Shown here in pieces: positions 30,232 through 34,275 of a stretch of DNA of 34,275 bases; positions within the stretch are counted from its first letter, which is position 1, and each line of letters opens with the position of its first letter. Made by a program: the position numbers and the translations under genes. Under the pieces are notes generated by a model. That model was not told the DNA's origin. It searched no databases and was given only the letters and a program-made list of their open reading frames with translations. The stretch covers positions 27,059-61,333 of the forward strand of contig DDXB01000012.1 in the NCBI GenBank assembly GCA_002347405.1, given 5' to 3'. Origin of the DNA: Rhodocyclaceae bacterium UBA2271 (GTDB lineage Bacteria > Pseudomonadota > Gammaproteobacteria > Burkholderiales > Rhodocyclaceae).

Positions 30232-31269
30232 GTGACTGCCGGTACCCGTATTCGCGCCACGCTGATTCCCGGCGATGGCATTGGCCCGGAAATCACCGCG
30301 GCCACCCTTGCAGCGCTCGATGCCCTCGACGTCCAATTCGACTGGGACCGGCAGACCGCCGGTCTGGATGGCGTCACCACCTGTGGCGACCCCCTGCCAC
30401 CAGCCTGCATCGAGAGCATTCGTTCCAACCGGCTGGCCCTGAAAGGCCCGCTGGAAACCCCGATCGGCGGCGGCTACCGCTCTTCCAACGTGCGCCTGCG
30501 CGAGGAATTCAAGCTCTACGCCAACCTGCGGCCGGGCAAGACCATCGTGCCCGGCGGCCGCTACGACAACATCGACCTGGTGCTGGTGCGCGAGAACAAC
30601 GAAGGCCTCTACATGGGCTACGAGCACTTCATCCCGATCGACGGCGACCCCCATGCGATTGGGATGTCCACCGGCGTCAACACCCGCCAGGGCTGCCGGC
30701 GCATCTGCCGCTTCGCCTTCGACTATGCCGTAAAGCATGGCCGCAAAAAGGTGACGGTGGTACACAAGGCCAACATCATGAAGGCGCTGACCGGCATCTT
30801 CCTCGAAACCGCGCGCGAGATCCATGCCGCCGAGTATCAGGGCAAGGTCATCATGGAAGAAATCATCGTCGACGCCTGCGCCATGAAGCTGGTGATGAAC
30901 CCGTGGCAGTTCGACGTGCTGGTGACCACCAACCTGTTCGGCGACATCCTCTCCGACGAAATCGCCGGACTGGTCGGCGGGCTGGGCATGGCGCCGGGCG
31001 CCAACATCGGCGAAGATGCGGCAATCTTCGAGGCCGTGCATGGCTCGGCGCCGGACATCGCCGGCCAGGGCATCGCCAACCCCATCGCCCTGATGCTGGC
31101 CGCGGCCATGCTGCTCGACCATGTCGGCCTGGGCGACAAGGCCACGCGCCTGCGCCGCGACATCGACCTCACTCTCAACGTCGACCACGTGCGCACCGGC
31201 GACCTCGGTGGCCAGGCCAGCACCAAGGAATTTACGGCGGCGCTGGTGGCGCGCTTGCGCGCCGGCTGA
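30232..31269 (+). CDS. NAD-dependent isocitrate dehydrogenase
   Basis: 345-residue beta-decarboxylating dehydrogenase, shaped like mitochondrial-type IDH. LIPGDGIGPEI is at the N-terminus. LKGPLETPIGGGYRSSNVRL binds the substrate, with LYANLRPGKTI, NNEGLYMGYEH and TTNLFGDILSDEIAGLVGG after it. HGSAPDIAGQ with Asp-Ile in place of the Lys-Tyr of NADP enzymes points to NAD. A homoisocitrate or isopropylmalate enzyme is less likely. The GTG at 30232 is chosen because GGAGGAG lies 7-8 bases upstream; an ATG at 30217 has no such site. TAGAAT at 30191 may be its -10 box. Confidence 0.88.
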   Translation: MTAGTRIRATLIPGDGIGPEITAATLAALDALDVQFDWDRQTAGLDGVTTCGDPLPPACIESIRSNRLALKGPLETPIGGGYRSSNVRLREEFKLYANLRPGKTIVPGGRYDNIDLVLVRENNEGLYMGYEHFIPIDGDPHAIGMSTGVNTRQGCRRICRFAFDYAVKHGRKKVTVVHKANIMKALTGIFLETAREIHAAEYQGKVIMEEIIVDACAMKLVMNPWQFDVLVTTNLFGDILSDEIAGLVGGLGMAPGANIGEDAAIFEAVHGSAPDIAGQGIANPIALMLAAAMLLDHVGLGDKATRLRRDIDLTLNVDHVRTGDLGGQASTKEFTAALVARLRAG

Positions 31270-31280
31270 AGGGGCTTTTC

Positions 31281-31580
31281 ATGTTCCTGTCGGTCAGCCG
31301 TTTCGCCGTAGCCAATGATCTCGATGAGGCGGTACGTGCAGCATTCCGGCAACGCCCTCATCAGGTCGATACTGTTCCCGGCTTCATCCGCATGGAAGTC
31401 GCCAATCCCAGCGGTGACCCCAAGGAGTTCTGGCTCCTCACCTGGTGGCAGGACGAAGCGAGTTTCAGCGCCTGGCATCACAGCCATGCCTATCACGCTT
31501 CCCACGCCGGCATACCCAAAGGACTCAAACTCGAGCCGGGACGCACGCAGATGCTGCGTCTCGAGGTGTTCGCGTCATGA
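31281..31580 (+). CDS. Antibiotic-biosynthesis-monooxygenase (ABM) fold protein
   Basis: 99 residues with the dimeric ferredoxin-like ABM pattern: FLSVSRFAVA, TVPGFIRMEV, EFWLLTWWQDEASFSAWHHS. Relatives include haem-degrading HmoA/IsdG-type enzymes and quinol monooxygenases, so the substrate is open. A haem or tetrapyrrole ligand is possible given its neighbours. It starts 11 bp after icd and overlaps the B12-binding gene by four bases (ATGA). Confidence 0.75.
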   Translation: MFLSVSRFAVANDLDEAVRAAFRQRPHQVDTVPGFIRMEVANPSGDPKEFWLLTWWQDEASFSAWHHSHAYHASHAGIPKGLKLEPGRTQMLRLEVFAS

Positions 31581-32605
31581 ATATCGATCTGGCGCCATGG
31601 CGGGAGATGGCCGTCAGCGCAGTGGAACAGTCGCTGTACGCACACCATCCCGGACTGGCTGAACGTTTTGGCGGGCGCGGCCGCAAGGCCTGCCGCGAGG
31701 ATATTCAACATCACCTGGACTACCTGAGTGGCGCACTACTGGCAGACAGTTCTGCAGTGTTTGTCGACTACGCCATCTGGCTCAAGAGCGTCCTGGACAA
31801 CCGCAGCGTGCCGAGCAGCCACCTGGTCGAGTCTCTCACTTTGTTGGATGAATTCCTCTGCGCGCATTTGCCAGCTGCCGAATCCGCGCAGGTAAGCGCA
31901 GTGATTTCTGCCGCAAACGCTGCTCTGGCACGTAACGATTTGCCGATCCCTTACCTGCACGCCCGCGTAGCCGAACTGCCGGACGCTCCGCACTATCGTG
32001 AAGCGGCAGTCAGTGGCAACCAGAGCCGCGCGCTGGGCTTGATCAGCCATTCGATGCAGGAAGGCAATACGCTGAGCGAAGCCTCCGTCCGCATGGTCCA
32101 GCCGGCCATGTATGCAATCGGCCGCCTGTGGCAGGAAAACCGCATCACCGTTGCCCAGGAACACCTGGCCACCGCGATCAGCCAGAGCGTACTCGCGCGC
32201 GCCTACCTGCAGGCTGATTTCGCCGCACCGACTGGCCAGAAAGCCCTGTTAGCCTGTGTCGCAGCGAACCAGCACAACCTGGGGCTGCGCATGCTTGCGG
32301 ATGCATTTGAAACCGCGGGCTGGGACTCGCTTTACCTCGGGGCGGATGTGCCCACTGCCGACCTGCTGCGTCAGGTCGATGCGAGCAGTCCTGACCTACT
32401 GGTTCTGTCGCTGTCGCTGCCCGGCCATCTGGCGGTGGCGCGTGGCGCCATGGAGCAACTGCGCGCCGAACTTGGCAGCCGCTGCCCGCAAATCTGGGTG
32501 GGTGGCCTGGCGACCCTGATGGGCAATCAGGTCTGGCGATCGCTCAAGGCCGATGGCTGGGCAGCAGACGCGCTGCATGCGCTCGAACAGGTGGCCACAC
32601 GGTGA
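31577..32605 (+). CDS. Cobalamin-binding sensor protein (CarH-like cap plus B12 domain)
   Basis: 342 residues. Residues 1 to about 145 are an uncharacterised helical domain (CREDIQHHLDYL; FVDYAIWLKSVL). Residues about 150-212 match the four-helix B12-cap, with W185 and E195-H196 in the W-x9-EH pattern of the CarH photoreceptor. Residues about 222-340 form the B12-binding Rossmann domain: H233 in NQHNLG would be the lower cobalt ligand, followed by GWDSLYLGADVPTADLL and LLVLSLSLPGHL. The residue after W185 is Gln, where CarH has its light-state ligand His. No enzyme domain is present. It overlaps both neighbours (ATGA and GTGA), so it probably senses a cobalamin signal for the cyclase that follows. 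Confidence 0.85.
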   Translation: MNIDLAPWREMAVSAVEQSLYAHHPGLAERFGGRGRKACREDIQHHLDYLSGALLADSSAVFVDYAIWLKSVLDNRSVPSSHLVESLTLLDEFLCAHLPAAESAQVSAVISAANAALARNDLPIPYLHARVAELPDAPHYREAAVSGNQSRALGLISHSMQEGNTLSEASVRMVQPAMYAIGRLWQENRITVAQEHLATAISQSVLARAYLQADFAAPTGQKALLACVAANQHNLGLRMLADAFETAGWDSLYLGADVPTADLLRQVDASSPDLLVLSLSLPGHLAVARGAMEQLRAELGSRCPQIWVGGLATLMGNQVWRSLKADGWAADALHALEQVATR

Positions 32606-33564
32606 GCGCGGCGGTTGAACAGCCAGTTCTGGCTTACACCCGACTATTCGCGTGTTTCCAGCACCTCAATGCCGTGGCAATAGCCCGGGTGCGCGAAGAC
32701 GGACAACTGCTGCAGGCCAATGCAGGATTCCGCCGCCTGCTGGCCCTGCGCACCGCCCCCCTGGCCAATGATGTGACGGATTTTTTCGTGCTGCCGCGCT
32801 TCAGCCTGCTGGTGGCAACCCTGCCGACAGCAGGCCAAACAATTCATAGTGGCGTGCTGAATGTCGGCGATGAAAGCCTGGTCTGCCGCTCATTGATCGG
32901 CACTGTCTTGCGTGACGGCGAGGACCTGATCGTGATCGGCGAGTACGACGTTGCCGAAATGGAGCAATTGAATGCGCAGGTAGTGCAACTCAACGAGCAA
33001 CTGACCGAAACGCAACGCGAACTGGCCCGCAATGCGCGCCGGCTGCGTGCCAGCGAAGACCGCCTGCGCGAGTTGAGTTTCACCGACCCGCTCACCGGGC
33101 TGGCCAATCGACGGCGCCTGGACGAGTTCCTGCAGAATGAATACCAGCGGGCACAGCGATACGATGAAGTCTTCTCGATCATCATGGCGGACCTCGACCA
33201 TTTCAAGCAAGTGAATGACCGTCATGGTCACGACACGGGTGACGTGGTGTTATGCAAGTTCGCGCAACTGCTGCGTGAGCACCGGCGTGAAACCGATCTG
33301 GTAGCGCGCAGCGGCGGAGAGGAATTCATCGTCATCATGCCCATGACCGATCTTGCGGCTGCAAGCATCACAGCCGAGCGCCTACGCCATGACACGCTGC
33401 AAATGACCTTTCCGGCAATTCCTGAGGGGGTAAGCGCAAGCTTCGGCGTTGCGCAGTTCGCACCAGGTGATACGGTTCCCGGCCTGTTACAGCACGCCGA
33501 TGCAGCGCTGTATGCCGCCAAGAATGCCGGACGCAATCGGGTTGAGGCATTCGTGCCCGGCTAG
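32602..33564 (+). CDS. Diguanylate cyclase with N-terminal PAS-like domain
   Basis: 320 residues, soluble. Residues about 15-115 look PAS-like (VAIARVREDGQLLQANAGFRR...). A coiled coil runs about 117-158. The GGDEF domain has SFTDPLTGLANRRRLDEF, IMADLDHFKQVNDRHGHDTG and the active site GGEEF at 238-242. RETD at 229-232, five residues before it, is an inhibitory RxxD site. The GTG start overlaps the stop of the B12-binding gene (GTGA). The CCGGCTAGCCGG palindrome at the stop codon might help termination. Confidence 0.9.
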   Translation: MSAAVEQPVLAYTRLFACFQHLNAVAIARVREDGQLLQANAGFRRLLALRTAPLANDVTDFFVLPRFSLLVATLPTAGQTIHSGVLNVGDESLVCRSLIGTVLRDGEDLIVIGEYDVAEMEQLNAQVVQLNEQLTETQRELARNARRLRASEDRLRELSFTDPLTGLANRRRLDEFLQNEYQRAQRYDEVFSIIMADLDHFKQVNDRHGHDTGDVVLCKFAQLLREHRRETDLVARSGGEEFIVIMPMTDLAAASITAERLRHDTLQMTFPAIPEGVSASFGVAQFAPGDTVPGLLQHADAALYAAKNAGRNRVEAFVPG

Positions 33565-33608
33565 CCGGCTTTGGTGCTTAGCGAAGGGCATCAACGCAAG
33601 GAGGGCAT

Positions 33609-33965
33609 TTGTCCCGATTCTCGCGCATCGTCAGACCAGCCGCGTTTCCCTGCTCGGCGTCTGGCCAGTGCTGCAACACGCCCAGCGGCCGCGCGGCACC
33701 TGACTACCACCTCTCCTTCGAGTCCGCGCGCATGCTGTTTTCCGAACAGACACCGGCACGCAGCGACCTGATCGACACACTGCGCCGCACGGGGCCTAGC
33801 AGCATCTGTGCCCTGGCGAAAGTTGCGGCACGCAACTACTCCAAGGTACACACCGACATGGCCCGCCTGCGCGAACTCGGCCTGGTTGAACGCCGCGCCG
33901 GCGAAACCGAATTCGTGCCGTGCGACGAGATCGACATGCGACTGCCATTGGCAGTGGCGGCTTGA
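33609..33965 (+). CDS. Winged-helix DNA-binding protein (MarR-like, antitoxin type)
   Basis: 118 residues. The C-terminal 85 residues carry a winged helix: HLSFESARMLF, RSDLIDTLRRTGPSSICALA, NYSKVHTDMARLRELGLVER, VPCDEIDMRLPLA. This pattern is familiar from small regulators that often pair with a TumE-type or other toxin gene, but no toxin gene adjoins it here. The start is TTG at 33609 with AAGGAGG a few bases upstream. The first 30 residues are Cys/Ser/Pro-rich and unlike the family, so an upstream frameshift is possible. Confidence 0.65.
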   Translation: MSRFSRIVRPAAFPCSASGQCCNTPSGRAAPDYHLSFESARMLFSEQTPARSDLIDTLRRTGPSSICALAKVAARNYSKVHTDMARLRELGLVERRAGETEFVPCDEIDMRLPLAVAA

Positions 33966-33966
33966 T

Positions 33967-34128
33967 CCTGAAAAAGCAGTTCACCACGGAGGACACGGTG
34001 ATCACGGAGAAAAACCAGGCGTTACGTAATAAGAGCATGTCGCCCGTTGGGTGTGCCTGAATTTTGTATGCTTGCGCCGTTTCTCCGTGTCCTCCGTGAT
34101 CTCCGTGGTGCGAACTGAGGTTTTTAGG
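33967..34128. repeat. 162-bp imperfect inverted-repeat element (MITE-like)
   Basis: The left arm 33967-34012 (CTGAAAAAGCAGTTC, ACCACGGAGGACACGG, ATCACGGAGAAA) and the reverse complement of the right arm 34080-34128 match over about 45 bases with small gaps. About 67 bases lie between the arms. The ACCACGGAGGACACGG motif is of a type often seen as dispersed intergenic repeats. A compact relative lies between purH and purD. Confidence 0.6.
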
Positions 34129-34139
34129 TTGGTCGGCCT

Positions 34140-34275
34140 CAAATATGAAGTGCAACACTTGCCGGGAGGTAATGTGTTGCGATGGGAACGAACTACAAAC
34201 ACTTGAGCTGTGAAGAACGCACGATGATCCAGTTGAGTCTTGAGCAGGGCTGCACGCTGCGGGCAATTGCCCGCA
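34140..34275 (+). mobile_element. Left end of an IS30-family insertion sequence, cut by window edge
   Basis: An AAATATGAAGTGCAACACTT stretch at about 34141-34160 looks like the terminal inverted repeat of an IS30-family element, and an IS30-type transposase starts at 34182. The other end and the target duplication are outside the window, so the left boundary is approximate. Confidence 0.6.
34182..34275 (+). CDS. IS30-family transposase, N-terminal fragment
   Basis: Starts MGTNYKHLSCEERTMIQLSL and continues into a helix-turn-helix (EQGCTLRAIAR). This is the standard opening of IS30-family transposases before the DDE domain. The gene runs off the right edge after 31 codons, so completeness cannot be judged. 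GCAACAC (34153-34159) and GTGTTGC (34174-34180) can pair, placing the GGGAGG ribosome-binding sequence in the loop. Confidence 0.85.
   Translation, partial: MGTNYKHLSCEERTMIQLSLEQGCTLRAIAR

Overview
The window looks like a chromosomal segment of a GC-rich betaproteobacterium, most likely from the Rhodocyclales/Sterolibacteriaceae side of the class. This is inferred from gene order and protein character only. The order rsmA-pdxA-surA-lptD / amgK-murU-pepP-ubiH / dusB-fis-purH-purD-hemF / hemY-hemX-hemD-hemC / ppc, the NAD-type isocitrate dehydrogenase, and the C-rich promoter upstream of dusB-fis all fit that placement. No rRNA, tRNA or CRISPR array was seen.

Layout. Positions 80-6415 (minus strand) hold the outer-membrane biogenesis operon lptD-surA-pdxA-rsmA. 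From a divergent control region at about 6416-6507 the plus strand carries amgK-murU (MurNAc recycling), pepP, ubiH and a MASE2-GGDEF diguanylate cyclase, several with overlapping starts and stops. Then follow dusB-fis, purH, purD, a frameshifted pyrimidine-dimer glycosylase gene and hemF. A 510-bp spacer built almost entirely of repeats precedes the minus-strand haem operon hemC-hemD-hemX-hemY. Next come ppc (divergent from hemC), a selenium pair yedF-selD, two near-identical cysteine-less DsrC-like genes flanking a tryptophan-rich lipoprotein, a PmtA-like methyltransferase and icd. Then comes a tightly overlapping trio: ABM-fold protein, B12-binding sensor, and PAS-like-GGDEF cyclase. The window ends with a winged-helix regulator, an imperfect inverted-repeat element and the left end of an IS30-family insertion sequence.

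The most unusual signal is a family of GC-rich palindromic repeats that sits not only between genes (around 1-27, 17577-18124, 25481-25637) but inside open reading frames. It adds about 62 codons to the middle of rsmA, about 85 codons to the start of hemD, about 30 codons to the start of ubiH and about 24 codons to the end of hemY, with every frame kept open. In hemD and ubiH no ATG, GTG or TTG lies between the repeat and the conserved domain, so the repeat is probably translated. This resembles the protein-coding palindromic elements described in Rickettsia, but the sequence here is different. A 16-base motif, GCCAGCGCCGACTTTC, recurs in the repeats and, exactly or nearly so, within several genes.

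A second point of interest is the ABM / B12-sensor / diguanylate cyclase trio. It suggests a cobalamin- or light-responsive c-di-GMP switch. A third is the duplicated cysteine-less DsrC-like module with its duplicated promoter.
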